Origin: Marmoricola sp.
Lineage (GTDB): Bacteria; Actinomycetota; Actinomycetes; Propionibacteriales; Nocardioidaceae
Assembly (NCBI GenBank): GCA_025964775.1
Contig: JAOPYE010000004.1
Location: forward strand, 1-64,000
Direction of reading: 5' to 3'
Length of the DNA: 64,000 bases
Part shown: positions 17,094 through 27,317 of the stretch, one piece after another
Layout of the letters: the number at the start of each line of letters is the position of its first letter
Numbering within the stretch: position 1 is the first letter of the stretch
Notes under the pieces: generated by a model
Told to the model about the DNA's origin: nothing
Databases searched by the model: none
The model's input: the letters and a program-made list of their open reading frames with translations, nothing else
Program-made: the position numbers and the translations under genes

Positions 17094-18557
17094 ATGACCA
17101 GCCCGACCGAGCAGTCCGTTCTCACCGCCGTACCCAAGCAGCTCCTGATCGGTGGCCAATGGCGTGACGCGACCGGGGGCGGGACGTTCGCGGTCGAGGA
17201 CCCTGCCACCGGGCAGACCCTGTGCGAGGTCGCCGACGCGACCCCGGCCGATGGGCTCGCGGCTCTCGACGCCGCCGTGGCCGCCCAGGCCGGCTGGGCA
17301 GCGACTCCGCCGAACGAGCGCTCCGAGATCCTGCACCGGGCGTTCCTCGCCCTGGGTGACAGGTCTGAGGAGCTTGCCCTGCTGATGACCCTGGAGATGG
17401 GCAAGTCGATCGCGGAGTCCAAGGGCGAGCTCGCCTACGCCGCGGAGTTCTTCCGCTGGTTCTCCGGTGAGGCGCTGAGGCTGGACGGTTACTACAAGAC
17501 CACCGGCAACGGGGCCAGTCGGGTGCTGGTCATGCGGCAGCCTGTCGGTCCCTGCTACTTCATCACGCCGTGGAACTTCCCGAACGCGATGGGCACCCGC
17601 AAGATCGGCCCCGCGATCGCCGCGGGCTGCACGATGGTCGTGAAGCCCGCCCAGCAGACGCCGCTCTCGATGCTGGCGCTGGCGAAGGTCCTCGAGGAGT
17701 GCGGCCTGCCGCCGGGCGTGCTCAACGTGATCACCGCGACAGCGTCGGGGGCGGTCTCCGAGCCGCTCATCCGCGACCCCCGGCTCCGCAAGCTCAGCTT
17801 CACCGGCTCCACGGGTGTCGGCAAGAAGCTCATCGCCCAGGCCGCCGACCAGGTCCTGCGCGTCTCGATGGAGCTCGGTGGCAACGCGCCGTTCCTGGTC
17901 TTCGCCGACTCCGATCTCGATGCGGCCGTCGACGGCGCGATGCTGGCCAAGATGCGCAACATGGGCGAGGCCTGTACGTCGGCCAACCGCTTCCACGTGC
18001 ACGAGTCGGTCGCGCACGAGTTCGGCGAGAAGCTGGCGGCCCGGATGGGTGGGATGACGCTGGGACGCGGCACCGAGGCCGGTGTCGAGGTCGGGCCGAT
18101 CATTGACGCGGTCCAGCGCGACAAGGTCGCCGAGCTGGTCGACGACGCGGTCAGCAAGGGCGCGATGTGTCTGACCGGCGGCAAGAAGGGCGACGGCGCC
18201 GGTTACTTCTACGAGCCCACGGTGCTCATCGACGTGTCCGACGACGCCCGGGTGCTGAGCGAGGAGATCTTCGGGCCGGTCGCTCCGATCGCCACGTTCA
18301 ACACCGACGCCGAGGCGATCGCCGCGGCCAACAACACCGAGTACGGTCTGGTCGCCTACGTCTTCACCAAGGACCTCTCGCGCGCCTTCAGGATCTGCGA
18401 GGCCCTGGAGACCGGGATGATCGGCCTGAACCAGGGCATCGTCTCGAACGCGGGCGCCCCCTTCGGCGGGGTCAAGCAGTCCGGCACCGGCCGCGAAGGC
18501 GGCAACGAGGGCATCGCGGAGTACCTGGACACCAAGTACGTCGCGATCAACGTGTGA
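17094..18557 (+). CDS. gabD: NAD(P)-dependent succinate-semialdehyde dehydrogenase family protein
   Basis: 487 residues, complete aldehyde dehydrogenase. PWNFPNAM and FTGSTGVGKKL form the cofactor fold; the general base is E260 in MELGGNAPF and the catalytic thiol C294 in GEACTSANRF. TPPNERSEILHRAF and GRTGREGG-like GTGREGGNEGI with a C-terminal EYLDTKYV match GabD-type enzymes, which oxidise succinate semialdehyde to succinate in GABA and related catabolism. No GABA transaminase lies nearby, so substrate is inferred from sequence family only. Confidence 0.85.
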   Translation: MTSPTEQSVLTAVPKQLLIGGQWRDATGGGTFAVEDPATGQTLCEVADATPADGLAALDAAVAAQAGWAATPPNERSEILHRAFLALGDRSEELALLMTLEMGKSIAESKGELAYAAEFFRWFSGEALRLDGYYKTTGNGASRVLVMRQPVGPCYFITPWNFPNAMGTRKIGPAIAAGCTMVVKPAQQTPLSMLALAKVLEECGLPPGVLNVITATASGAVSEPLIRDPRLRKLSFTGSTGVGKKLIAQAADQVLRVSMELGGNAPFLVFADSDLDAAVDGAMLAKMRNMGEACTSANRFHVHESVAHEFGEKLAARMGGMTLGRGTEAGVEVGPIIDAVQRDKVAELVDDAVSKGAMCLTGGKKGDGAGYFYEPTVLIDVSDDARVLSEEIFGPVAPIATFNTDAEAIAAANNTEYGLVAYVFTKDLSRAFRICEALETGMIGLNQGIVSNAGAPFGGVKQSGTGREGGNEGIAEYLDTKYVAINV

Positions 18558-18569
18558 GCAGTTGGCCCG

Positions 18570-19625
18570 TCACTGCGACCAATCGGAGTTGCTCCTCAGG
18601 TTGGCGTTTCTCTGACGTCGGCGACGTGATCCCGCGAACGCGACCGACGCAACCAACGCAAGCCGAACCATCAAGACCCCGGTGATGACCGATCCGTGTT
18701 CCAGACGAGCCGGAAGCAAGGCGAGTACGACAACGGCGGCGGTCATGACCATGAATGACGTCACGGTCGCCTGTCCCCGCCACCCGACCCGACCGAGTAG
18801 TCCGCGCGACCATAAGTGGCTGCCCCTGGGCAGATTTCGAGTCACGCTGTACGAGGCGGCCGCGTAGACAATGAACAACCCGGTGACTGTGGCGATGCGA
18901 GCCGGGCGGTCGAGGTTGTTCGCTCCCATCACCACCACCACGACGAGGGCGATCAGCAGCGCGAAGTACAGCCTCCGAATCAGGCGGAGCAGAATGACGT
19001 CGAAGTTGCCGTGAAGGACCTTGTGCTGCGGATCCAGGGAGAGTGCACTGCTCATCAACCTTGAAGCTTCGCCAAGTCGTCCCTGATCGATTCCCATGGC
19101 GGCCAGGTTGTTGATGGCAAGGGCGTTCTCCGGATTGAGGCGGATCGCTTCGCGGTACTCCTGTGCGGCTTCAACAGGCCTGCCCATCGTTTTGAGGAGA
19201 AGTCCAGCCAGATTGTGCGGGTCCGATTCGTGGGGCGCGAGACGGCTTGCCTCCCGAGAAGCCTTCAGGCCATCCGGGATGCGGGATTTCGGTCCCAGGC
19301 GGTACGCCATCCCCAAGACGCAATGAGCCTGCCAGTTGTTCGGTGCGAGGCGCACCGCTTCCTGGGCGGCCGTGACCGCTCCCTTGTAGTTCCCCCAATC
19401 GATCAGCACGATCGCGAGCAGTCGGTGGCCTTGTTCGTCGTCCGGATCGGCCGCAACCGCTTGCCGGGAAATCGGGAGTGCCAAGGCGTGGCGCTTCTGC
19501 GCAATCAGCGCACGCACGAGGAGTCGAAGAATGACCGCAGACTCGGGTTCTGCGACCAGGGCATGACGCAGCACCGTCTCGGCTTCTCTGCCACGGCCGA
19601 GGTCGAGGAGTCGCTCGGCACGCAC
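18570..19625 (-). CDS. TPR-repeat membrane protein (second paralogue)
   Basis: About 351 residues. The first ~200 are tetratricopeptide-like helical pairs (for example PVEAAQEYREAIRLNPENALAINNLA). The C-terminal part has four hydrophobic segments around a loop VTRNLPRGSHLWSRGLLGR that is nearly identical in the neighbouring paralogue. I start at the GTG at 19625, which gives MRAERLLDLGR and a 16-bp gap to the upstream gene; the ORF-track ATG at 19766 would overlap that gene by 125 bp. It is the third gene of the AAA-TPR-TPR operon. Function unknown; the TPRs suggest protein binding on one membrane face. Confidence 0.72.
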   Translation of the reverse strand: MRAERLLDLGRGREAETVLRHALVAEPESAVILRLLVRALIAQKRHALALPISRQAVAADPDDEQGHRLLAIVLIDWGNYKGAVTAAQEAVRLAPNNWQAHCVLGMAYRLGPKSRIPDGLKASREASRLAPHESDPHNLAGLLLKTMGRPVEAAQEYREAIRLNPENALAINNLAAMGIDQGRLGEASRLMSSALSLDPQHKVLHGNFDVILLRLIRRLYFALLIALVVVVVMGANNLDRPARIATVTGLFIVYAAASYSVTRNLPRGSHLWSRGLLGRVGWRGQATVTSFMVMTAAVVVLALLPARLEHGSVITGVLMVRLALVASVAFAGSRRRRQRNANLRSNSDWSQ

Positions 19626-19641
19626 GATCTCGCGGTCGATG

Positions 19642-20715
19642 TCAGGTCCGCCAGTTCGCCCGGTCGGGAGGGCTGTGGTCGCGTGGGCCGCGATCGCGAA
19701 GCGCCAGCGCTGCGATGAGCAGGACAACGAACGCGAAGAATCCAGCTGTGCCGATGCCAAGTGCAACCGTCGCCGGGCTGATCGCTGTCGCGATGTCGAC
19801 CGCCAGTACCAGGATGAACCGCGCTATGAGGACACGCTGACCTTGAGTCGCGCGGCCGAAGAGCCCGCGCGCCCAGAGATGCGCACCGCGCGGGAGGTTG
19901 CGTGTCACTTGGGCTGAAGCTGCTGCGCACAGAGCCACGAGTGCGAGTCCGACGCCGATGCGAGCGGGGTACGGCGCCTTGCTCGTCGCCAACTGCATCT
20001 GAACGAGGAAGACGACGTAGAGCGCGACATAGAGCCGGCGCATCAGCTTGAGGAGAACGACGTCGTAGTTCAGTCGGAGAATGGCTTCCTGCGGTGAAGC
20101 GGACAGGCCCGAACGGAGTGTGGCGCTGGCTTTGGACAGGCTGCCGTTGTTCATCTGGATCGCCGCCAGGTTGTTCAGCGCCATCGCGTCGTTCGGGTTG
20201 AGTCGGATGGCCTCGAGGTAGGCGGCGGTCGCTGAGTCGGTCAGGTCGAGGTTGGCGTAACACATCCCGACCAGGGTGTGGGTGGTCGACACATGGGGCG
20301 CGAGCTCGAGCGCCTGCAGGGCAGAGCTCAGGGCGTCCTTCTTTCGGGTCCAGCCGCCTCGGCGCAGCACCGACCCCAATGTGTAGTGCGTCTGCCACGT
20401 GTTTGGTGCCAACCGCACGGCCTCGCGCGCTGCGCGCTCCGCCTCGCCTCCGAACCCCGCCTCGGCCGCCGTAATCGCGAGAAGTCGATGGCCGTGCTCG
20501 GAATCCGGATCGGCTGCGACGGCGCGCCTCGCCGCAGTGTGGCACTCGCCTGTTCGGCTGGAACCGAGCAGGGCCTGCGCCAGGAGGCGGAGTGCCCGTG
20601 CGTTCTCCGGATCGTCGATGAGCTCTGCCCGCACCAGCGCCTCGGCATCAGTCTTCCGCCCTAGCTCGATCAGGTTTTCGGCTCGGGCGAGCGCGTCCGG
20701 CGACGCAGTCATCAC
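19642..20715 (-). CDS. TPR-repeat membrane protein (first paralogue)
   Basis: 357 residues. Residues ~10-215 are TPR-like repeats (AEALVRAELIDDPENARALRLLAQAL; ATAAYLEAIRLNPNDAMALNNLA). Four predicted membrane helices follow at roughly 226-242, 252-270, 294-312 and 316-340, with the shared loop VTRNLPRGAHLWARGLFGR between the second and third. The tail is polar. The start is GTG at 20715 or the adjacent ATG at 20712; either overlaps the stop of the AAA gene, so translation is coupled. It arose with the next gene by tandem duplication. No known family is recognised beyond TPR. Confidence 0.78.
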   Translation of the reverse strand: MMTASPDALARAENLIELGRKTDAEALVRAELIDDPENARALRLLAQALLGSSRTGECHTAARRAVAADPDSEHGHRLLAITAAEAGFGGEAERAAREAVRLAPNTWQTHYTLGSVLRRGGWTRKKDALSSALQALELAPHVSTTHTLVGMCYANLDLTDSATAAYLEAIRLNPNDAMALNNLAAIQMNNGSLSKASATLRSGLSASPQEAILRLNYDVVLLKLMRRLYVALYVVFLVQMQLATSKAPYPARIGVGLALVALCAAASAQVTRNLPRGAHLWARGLFGRATQGQRVLIARFILVLAVDIATAISPATVALGIGTAGFFAFVVLLIAALALRDRGPRDHSPPDRANWRT

Positions 20716-21923
20716 AGTGTTCCGCGCTTGCGCAGGTACTTGGCCAGCTCGTCGTACTCACCGCTCTGGTTGGCGAAGAGGGCAACGTTGCGCGCCGTTT
20801 CCATCCACGGACCGATGCTTGGCCGCACGTCCGCCAGCGCAGCCTCGAGATCCCCCATGCCGATCATCCGCACATCACCAGAGGCCGCCGAGTCGATCAG
20901 GGCCAGCTCGCTCGCCGTGTCGCAGAGGTGGGCGAGGTCGGCGCCGGAGAAACCCTCGGTCCGCTTCGCGAGTTTGCGGACGTCGATCCGCTCAACGGGC
21001 CGCTCGCGCAAGTGGTACTTCAGGATCGCCTCGCGCGCCGACGCGTCAGGCGGCAGGACGAGCAGCGTTCGGTCGAGTCGGCCGGGGCGTCGTAGCGCCG
21101 GATCGACGTCCCACGGGTGATTCGTGGCAGCGAGAACGTATACGCCTTCGTTCTGCGAACCAATACCGTCGAGTTCGGTGAGCAGTTGGTTCACGGTCGT
21201 ACGCATCCCGCTGTTGCGCGTCATGGTGCGCTTCTGGCCGATGGCGTCAAGCTCGTCGAGGAACAGCACGCATGGCGCAGAGGCTCGGGCGACTTCGAAG
21301 AGCTCTTTCACGTTCTTCTCGCTGTTGCCGATGTACATGTCGAGAACGTCGGCCAACGAGACGCTCAGGAAGCGGGCATCGAGTTCGCCGGCCACGGCTC
21401 GAGCCAGGAAGGTCTTGCCGCATCCCGGAGGTCCGTACAGGAGAAGTCCGCCGCGCAAGGACTTCTTGTAGAGCTTGCGCAACTCAGGGTTGCGTAGCGG
21501 GGCCAGGAAGCTCGCGTTCAGGCGTTTCTTCACGTCTTCCATGCCGCCGACGTCGTCGAGCCGGATTCCGGTGGACTCGATCTCGTACGGCGACGGCATC
21601 GGGCCGGCGTCGCTCCCGTCGACGAACATCGGAGGTACGGCGTCGCCGATGTCGTCCTCTGCCTGATGCCAGTCGAAGTCTGCAGATTCTGTGGGCGACG
21701 GGGCTGCCGGGACCGCGCCTGGGCCCGTCGTCATCGCCCGGGCCATCAACTCACGGGCCTCGGCGGACTCAGGTGCCGCCCCCAGGGCAGCGGCGGCGTG
21801 TCGAATGGCGTCGTCACCGCGACCGGCCTCGATCAGCAGACCGGCCAGGTGCAAACGAAGGGTCACGTCATCGGGCCGGGCGGCGACGGCTGCCTCCAGA
21901 CTCGCCAGTACTGCGTCCTCCAT
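20712..21923 (-). CDS. Classical AAA+ ATPase with N-terminal TPR-like region
   Basis: 403 residues from the ATG at 21923, preceded by GGAGGG; the ORF track's longer form runs antisense over dxr. Residues 1-65 look TPR-like (ASLEAAVAARPDDVTLRLHLAGLL), then an acidic linker, then a p97/FtsH-type AAA module starting DDVGGMEDVKKRL. Walker A is GPPGCGKT (164-171), Walker B VLFLDELD (219-226), sensor 1 AATN (N268), and the second region of homology RRPGRLDRTLLV with arginine fingers. It has no protease domain. It leads an operon with two TPR membrane proteins; it may remodel or recruit a membrane client. Confidence 0.85.
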   Translation of the reverse strand: MEDAVLASLEAAVAARPDDVTLRLHLAGLLIEAGRGDDAIRHAAAALGAAPESAEARELMARAMTTGPGAVPAAPSPTESADFDWHQAEDDIGDAVPPMFVDGSDAGPMPSPYEIESTGIRLDDVGGMEDVKKRLNASFLAPLRNPELRKLYKKSLRGGLLLYGPPGCGKTFLARAVAGELDARFLSVSLADVLDMYIGNSEKNVKELFEVARASAPCVLFLDELDAIGQKRTMTRNSGMRTTVNQLLTELDGIGSQNEGVYVLAATNHPWDVDPALRRPGRLDRTLLVLPPDASAREAILKYHLRERPVERIDVRKLAKRTEGFSGADLAHLCDTASELALIDSAASGDVRMIGMGDLEAALADVRPSIGPWMETARNVALFANQSGEYDELAKYLRKRGTL

Positions 21924-22001
21924 CGAACCCTCCCGAAGTCTGTGGTCTGGGCAGCCTAGAGCGTGTGCCTGCCGTTCGCCCGCGAGTTGATGTAGGCGAG
22001 G

Positions 22002-23126
22002 ATGGACCGCGTGAGAAGACGTGACGTGGTCATCCTCGGGTCCACCGGATCGATCGGGACCCAGGCACTCGAGGTCGTCCGGGCCAACCCCGATCGCTTC
22101 CGGGTGGTCGGCCTGAGTGCGGGCGGCTCGCACCCCGACCTGTACGACGCCCAGGTCGCCGAGTTCTCCCCGACGTTCGCTGGACTGGGCGAGCAGGCTT
22201 CGATCGAGGCCGCGTCGATGACCGCCGATGTGGTCCTCAACGGGATCACCGGTGCCGTCGGCCTGCGCCCGACGCTGGCAGCCCTGGAGGCCGGTACCAC
22301 CTTGGCGCTGGCCAACAAGGAGTCGTTGATCATGGGCGGCTCGGTGGTGACCTCGCGCGCGAAGCCCGGTCAGATCGTGCCGGTCGACAGCGAGCACAGC
22401 GCGCTCGCGCAGTGCCTGCGGTCCGGAGCGACCTCCGAGGTCCGCAAGCTCGTGCTGACAGCCAGCGGGGGACCGTTCCGTGGCCGCACGCGCGCCGAGC
22501 TCGAAGCGGTCACTGTGGGGGAGGCGCTGGCGCACCCGACCTGGGACATGGGCCCGGTGGTGACCATCAACTCCGCGACCCTGGTCAACAAGGGCCTGGA
22601 GGTGATCGAGGCGCACCTTCTCTTCGACGTCGCGTTCGACGCGATCGAGGTCGTGGTGCACCCGACCTCGGTGGTGCACTCGATGGTCGAGTTCACCGAC
22701 GGGTCCACGATCGCCCAGGCCTCGCCGCCGACGATGCTGATCCCGATCGCCCTGGGGATGGCCTGGCCCGACCGGCTCGACGAGGTCGCGCCCGCCGTCG
22801 ACTGGACGTCCGCGCAGACCTGGGAGTTCTCACCCCTCGATGACGACGCGTTCCCAGCGGTGGCCCTGGCGCGCGCCGCAGGCGTCGCGGGCGGGACGGC
22901 TCCGGCGGTGTACAACGCGGCCAACGAGGTGTGCGTGGCTGCGTTCCGGGCAGGACGGCTGCCCTTCCTCGGGATCGTCGACTCGATCGCCGCCATCCTG
23001 AACGACCACGGCCTCAGGCGTCACGACGTAGGCTCAGGTGCAGTTGACCTCACCCTCGACGACGTGCTCGCGGCCGATGCCTGGGCTCGTGACGAGGCCA
23101 CCCGCCTGCTGGAGAAACGCCCATGA
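22002..23126 (+). CDS. dxr: 1-deoxy-D-xylulose 5-phosphate reductoisomerase
   Basis: 374 residues. NADPH-dependent second step of the MEP isoprenoid pathway. [16 protein letters not shown] is the nucleotide-binding loop; [11 protein letters not shown] and PVDSEHSAL-type sequence with TASGGPF form the substrate and metal site. ATG 22002 is used; a GTG at 22011 is also possible. It overlaps rip by four bases and is followed by ispG, another MEP gene, as in mycobacteria. Confidence 0.96.
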   Translation: MDRVRRRDVVILGSTGSIGTQALEVVRANPDRFRVVGLSAGGSHPDLYDAQVAEFSPTFAGLGEQASIEAASMTADVVLNGITGAVGLRPTLAALEAGTTLALANKESLIMGGSVVTSRAKPGQIVPVDSEHSALAQCLRSGATSEVRKLVLTASGGPFRGRTRAELEAVTVGEALAHPTWDMGPVVTINSATLVNKGLEVIEAHLLFDVAFDAIEVVVHPTSVVHSMVEFTDGSTIAQASPPTMLIPIALGMAWPDRLDEVAPAVDWTSAQTWEFSPLDDDAFPAVALARAAGVAGGTAPAVYNAANEVCVAAFRAGRLPFLGIVDSIAAILNDHGLRRHDVGSGAVDLTLDDVLAADAWARDEATRLLEKRP

Positions 23127-24418
23127 CCGTCCTGCTCTACATCGCCGGAGTCCTGGCGATGGTCCTCGGGTTGGCCGTCTCGATCGGCCTGCACGAGTGC
23201 GGGCACATGATCCCGGCCAAGCGCTTCGGGGTCCGGGTGCCGCAGTTCTTCGTGGGCTTCGGCAAGACGCTGTGGTCGACGACCCGCAACGGCACCGAGT
23301 ACGGCGTGAAGGCCTTCCCGCTCGGCGGTTTCGTCAAGCTCATCGGGATGCTCCCGCCGCACGAGGATGACGCGGCTCCTGCGCGCCAGCCGGGCACGTT
23401 CGCCAAGCTGATCTCGGACGCACGCGCGGCAGAGGCCGAGCTGCTGCTCCCGGGCGACGAGGACCGGATGTTCTACCGGCTGCCGTGGTGGAAGAAGGTC
23501 ATCGTGATGTCGGGCGGCCCGACGGTGAACCTAGTCATCGCGTTCTTCCTCTTCGGCGGGGTCTTCGCCTTCCACGGCGTCCTCGAAACCACGACGACCG
23601 TCGGTACGGTCGAGAAGTGCGTGATCGCCGTTCCCGCTGGCCAGGCCGGACGCACCACCTGCCGGCCGACCGACCCGATTACCCCGAGCCGGCAGGCCGG
23701 CATCAAGGTCGGGGACAAGATCGTGTCCTTCGCCGGCACGGCGATCACCTCCTACGACCAGCTGCAGACCCTGATCCGCGCAACCCCGGACAAGACCGTC
23801 CCGATCACGGTGATCCGTGGCGGCAAGCGCGTGGCCTTGACCGCGACCACCAGGGTCAACGCGTTGCCGGCGCTCAACGGCAGCACCCGTACGGTCGATG
23901 CCGGCTACCTGGGCATCACCCCGACGCAGGAGTATGCCAAGAAGGGCGCGATCTACACCGTCCAGCAGCTGGCGAGCTACACCGGCCAGACCTTCAAGGC
24001 GCTGGGCAACCTGCCGGCGCGACTCTGGGGCGTGGGGAAGACCGTTCTCGGCATGCAGAAGCGGGACCCCAACGGCCCCATGAGCGTCGTCGGTGTCAGC
24101 CGGTACGCCGGACAGGTCGCGTCGAACAAGGCCGTCAGCAACGGCGACAAGATCGCCTTCGTCGTCGTACTGCTCGGGGGCGTGAACCTCTTCGTCGGCA
24201 TGTTCAACTTCGTACCGCTGCTGCCGCTCGACGGTGGTCACATCGCCGGTGCGCTCTACGAAGCCGTACGCCGTCGGTTGGCCAAGCTCCGCGGCCGCCC
24301 GGACCCGGGACACTTCGACGTCGCGAAGCTGCTGCCGATCGCCTACGTGACCGCGAGCCTGTTGCTGGTGATGACAGTCCTGCTCGTATATGCCGACATC
24401 GTCAAGCCCGTAGCCTGA
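23123..24418 (+). CDS. rip: Site-2 (M50B) intramembrane zinc protease, Rip/RseP type
   Basis: 431 residues. The zinc motif HECGH is in the first membrane helix (H24-H28) and the third ligand is in [12 protein letters not shown] near residue 362-373. A PDZ domain lies between (around [22 protein letters not shown]). Such proteases cut membrane anti-sigma factors and other substrates. The start ATG overlaps the dxr stop, and ispG follows 41 bp later, matching the dxr-rip-gcpE order of M. tuberculosis. Confidence 0.95.
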   Translation: MTVLLYIAGVLAMVLGLAVSIGLHECGHMIPAKRFGVRVPQFFVGFGKTLWSTTRNGTEYGVKAFPLGGFVKLIGMLPPHEDDAAPARQPGTFAKLISDARAAEAELLLPGDEDRMFYRLPWWKKVIVMSGGPTVNLVIAFFLFGGVFAFHGVLETTTTVGTVEKCVIAVPAGQAGRTTCRPTDPITPSRQAGIKVGDKIVSFAGTAITSYDQLQTLIRATPDKTVPITVIRGGKRVALTATTRVNALPALNGSTRTVDAGYLGITPTQEYAKKGAIYTVQQLASYTGQTFKALGNLPARLWGVGKTVLGMQKRDPNGPMSVVGVSRYAGQVASNKAVSNGDKIAFVVVLLGGVNLFVGMFNFVPLLPLDGGHIAGALYEAVRRRLAKLRGRPDPGHFDVAKLLPIAYVTASLLLVMTVLLVYADIVKPVA

Positions 24419-24459
24419 GCGCCGCCTGCCCCTGATGGTCGGGCCGGTAGCCTTGGGGC

Positions 24460-25611
24460 ATGACTTCGGTTTCGCTCGGCATGCCCGCGGCCCCGCCGCC
24501 CGTCCTGGCACCGCGGCGTCAGACCCGCCAGATCAAGGTGGGCAAGGTCGGCGTCGGCAGCGAGTCGCCGGTCTCGGTCCAGTCGATGACCACGACGCTC
24601 ACCTCGGACGTGAACGCGACCCTGCAGCAGATCGCGGAGCTGACCGCGACGGGCTGCGACATCGTCCGGGTCGCGTGCCCGTCGCAGGATGACGCGGACG
24701 CACTCCCGGAGATCGCCCAGCACTCGCAGATCCCGGTGATCGCCGACATCCACTTCCAGCCGAAGTACGTGTTCGCGGCGATCGAGGCCGGCTGTGCCGC
24801 CGTACGGGTGAACCCGGGCAACATCAAGAAGTTCGACGACCAGATCAAGGAGATCGCGCGAGCCGCGAACGACCACGGCACCTCGATCCGGATCGGCGTC
24901 AACGCCGGATCGCTCGACCCCCGGTTGCTGGCCAAGTACGGCAAGGCGACCCCGGAGGCGCTGGTCGAGTCCGCGAAGTGGGAGGCGTCCCTCTTCGAGG
25001 AGCACGATTTCCACGACTTCAAGATCTCGGTCAAGCACAACGACCCGGTCGTCATGGTCCGGGCCTACGAGCTGCTCGCCGAAGCCGGGGACTGGCCGCT
25101 GCACCTCGGGGTCACCGAGGCCGGCCCGGCGTTCCAGGGCACCATCAAGTCCGCCACCGCCTTCGGCGCACTGCTGTCCCAGGGCATCGGTGACACGATC
25201 CGGGTCTCGCTCTCCGCGCCGCCGGTCGAAGAGGTCAAGGTCGGCATCCAGATCCTCCAGTCGCTCAACCTGCGCCCCCGCAAGCTCGAGATCGTCTCGT
25301 GCCCGTCGTGCGGTCGCGCCCAGGTCGACGTCTACACGCTGGCCGAGCGCGTGACCGCGGGCCTGGAGGGCCTGGAGGTTCCGCTGCGTGTCGCCGTGAT
25401 GGGCTGCGTCGTCAATGGCCCCGGTGAGGCTCGGGAGGCCGATCTCGGTGTTGCGTCCGGCAACGGCAAGGGCCAGATCTTCGTGCGTGGCGAGGTCATC
25501 AAGACCGTGCCGGAGTCGATGATCGTGGAGACGCTGATCGAAGAGGCGATGCGCATGGCCGAGGAGATGGAACCCGTCGAGGGATCAGGCGCCGAGGTCA
25601 CGGTCTCCTGA
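24460..25611 (+). CDS. ispG: 4-hydroxy-3-methylbut-2-enyl diphosphate synthase
   Basis: 383 residues; an iron-sulfur enzyme of the MEP pathway making HMBPP. The TIM-barrel N-terminal half has [16 protein letters not shown] and VRVNPGNI. The [4Fe-4S] ligands are the two cysteines of SCPSCGR (about residues 280-283) and the one in [17 protein letters not shown]. Length is normal. Third gene of the dxr-rip-ispG block. Confidence 0.96.
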   Translation: MTSVSLGMPAAPPPVLAPRRQTRQIKVGKVGVGSESPVSVQSMTTTLTSDVNATLQQIAELTATGCDIVRVACPSQDDADALPEIAQHSQIPVIADIHFQPKYVFAAIEAGCAAVRVNPGNIKKFDDQIKEIARAANDHGTSIRIGVNAGSLDPRLLAKYGKATPEALVESAKWEASLFEEHDFHDFKISVKHNDPVVMVRAYELLAEAGDWPLHLGVTEAGPAFQGTIKSATAFGALLSQGIGDTIRVSLSAPPVEEVKVGIQILQSLNLRPRKLEIVSCPSCGRAQVDVYTLAERVTAGLEGLEVPLRVAVMGCVVNGPGEAREADLGVASGNGKGQIFVRGEVIKTVPESMIVETLIEEAMRMAEEMEPVEGSGAEVTVS

Positions 25612-25628
25612 TCGACGCTCGGTGAGCG

Positions 25629-26348
25629 TCATTCAGTCGGCGTACCGGTCGGCTGGGTAGGCGCAGCGCCCTGCTGGGCGCGCTCGGCGGTGAGGATCAC
25701 CTGCAGTGCCTGTTCGCACGCCGTCCAGTCGACGCTGGACCGCGCGAGCGAGTCGAGGTCGGCCATGGCCGACCTGACCGTGGCGTCGTCGGTGATCTCG
25801 ACGGAGGCGAACTGCTCCCACGCCGGCGCCAGATCCGCATTGGCCTGCGCGGCGTGCTCGCCCAACGTCGCCGCTGCCGTGGTCACGGCCTGCTTGGAAG
25901 GCGGCGGGACGTTCTTGCCCCGGGTGCTGCGGACCGGAGCAGGCAGCGGGTCGTGCAGGTACAGGTCGACCGCCGGGGCGACCGCCTCGGCCTGGTAGGC
26001 CATGTCGTAGGGCCGCAATGGGGTGCTGAAGTCGCGCAGCGCCGTGATCGCCCGGACCTGGGTCGCGACGGTCGCCCGGCAGCCCTTGGCGCTCGCGGTG
26101 CCCTGGTAGTAGGCGACTGTCGCGATCACCGTGGTCCACCGGGTCGCCAGGGCCGACGGATTCGTGTCGCCGTCGAGGCCGGCGACGCTCTGGGCCACGT
26201 CGCGCCACTGCGCACGGCACTGCCGTAGGGCCTGCGATTCGGTCGACGCGGGCGCACGATTCGCACCGCAGCCGCTCACGGTGAGCGCCAGGGCCAGGGC
26301 AGGGACCGCCGCGGCCCGCAGGCTCGGGCGGCGGGTCTGACGAGGCAT
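25629..26348 (-). CDS. Hypothetical lipoprotein
   Basis: 239 residues with a lipoprotein signal: basic MPRQTRRPSLR, hydrophobic core, lipobox VSGC near residue 27. The mature part is Ala-rich and predicted mostly helical, with a few cysteines, and ends in a Pro/Thr-rich tail. I recognise no domain. It is convergent with ispG (17-bp gap) and divergent from the GNAT gene. Confidence 0.7.
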   Translation of the reverse strand: MPRQTRRPSLRAAAVPALALALTVSGCGANRAPASTESQALRQCRAQWRDVAQSVAGLDGDTNPSALATRWTTVIATVAYYQGTASAKGCRATVATQVRAITALRDFSTPLRPYDMAYQAEAVAPAVDLYLHDPLPAPVRSTRGKNVPPPSKQAVTTAAATLGEHAAQANADLAPAWEQFASVEITDDATVRSAMADLDSLARSSVDWTACEQALQVILTAERAQQGAAPTQPTGTPTE

Positions 26349-26421
26349 GGGGTCACGTTATCGGCCGCGCCGGGGAATCGGGCGATGGCGCGAGGCCGCA
26401 TGGCGGACCTAGGCTCGGCCC

Positions 26422-27312
26422 GTGCTCACTTCCCAGGGCCCGGACCAGGGTCCCCGCGCCGTTCGAGCCCAGGGGCGTGCCTCGGGCGTCCGGGTCCTCG
26501 GGCCTGCCGACCTTCCGGCAGCCCTCGAAGTCTTGGCCAACGACCCGATCACGAATGTCTTCGCCGAGTACCGCAGCCGGATCACCCAGCTCGACCAGCG
26601 CTGGCTGGGCGGCCAGATGTGGGGCTACGTCGAGGACGACGAACTCGTCTCGCTGTGCCACGTCGGGGCGAACCTGGTCCCGGTGCAGGCGACCCCGTCG
26701 GCATGCGCAGCGTTCGCACGCCGGGCGCTGGGGCAGCGCCGGATGAGCTCGACCATCGTCGGTGAGCGCGCCGCGGTGGAGGGCCTGTGGGCCCGGCTCG
26801 GCGATTCCTGGGGGCCTGCCCGCGACGAGCGATGGGACCAGCCACACCTCGCCCTCGCCCACGACCCGGCGATCGAGCCCGACCCGCTGGTCAGGCGCAC
26901 GTCGGTCGAGGAGGTCGAGATGCTCTACCCGGCCTGCGTGGCGATGTACACCGAGGAGGTCGGCGTCTCGCCGGAGTCCGACGGCGGACGCACCATGTAC
27001 CGGGCGAGGGTGGCCCAGCTGGTCAGTCGCGGCTGGTCGTTCTCCCGGATCGAGGACGGCGAGGTGGTCTTCAAGGCCGAGGTCGCCTGTGCCACCCCGC
27101 AGGCCTGCCAGATCCAGGGTGTGTACGTGAACCCGGCGCGGCGTGGCGAGGGGCACTGCTCACGCGGAATGGCTGCTGTCGTGGCGTTCGCCCGCAGCGA
27201 GATCGCGCCTACGGTCGCGCTCTACGTGAACGCGCACAACCTCGCCGCCCGGGCGGCGTACGAGAAGGTCGGGTTCGCCCAGACCGCCACCTTCTCGACC
27301 CTGATGTTCTGA
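26422..27312 (+). CDS. DUF4081-type GNAT N-acetyltransferase
   Basis: 296 residues from a GTG. The N-terminal half (GPADLPAALEVLANDPITNVFAEYR...) fits the DUF4081 region found fused to GNATs in actinobacteria. The C-terminal GNAT domain has the acetyl-CoA loop QGVYVNPARRGEGHCSRGM and the NAHNLAARAAYEKVGF strand-helix. A homologue follows gcpE in mycobacteria, and the same arrangement is seen here. Substrate is not known. Confidence 0.85.
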   Translation: MLTSQGPDQGPRAVRAQGRASGVRVLGPADLPAALEVLANDPITNVFAEYRSRITQLDQRWLGGQMWGYVEDDELVSLCHVGANLVPVQATPSACAAFARRALGQRRMSSTIVGERAAVEGLWARLGDSWGPARDERWDQPHLALAHDPAIEPDPLVRRTSVEEVEMLYPACVAMYTEEVGVSPESDGGRTMYRARVAQLVSRGWSFSRIEDGEVVFKAEVACATPQACQIQGVYVNPARRGEGHCSRGMAAVVAFARSEIAPTVALYVNAHNLAARAAYEKVGFAQTATFSTLMF

Positions 27313-27317
27313 GCACA

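Noticed and set aside
19505-20545. 346-residue minus-strand ORF overlapping both TPR genes
   Set aside because: Other-frame shadow; Arg/Pro/Ser-rich with no TPR or membrane pattern.
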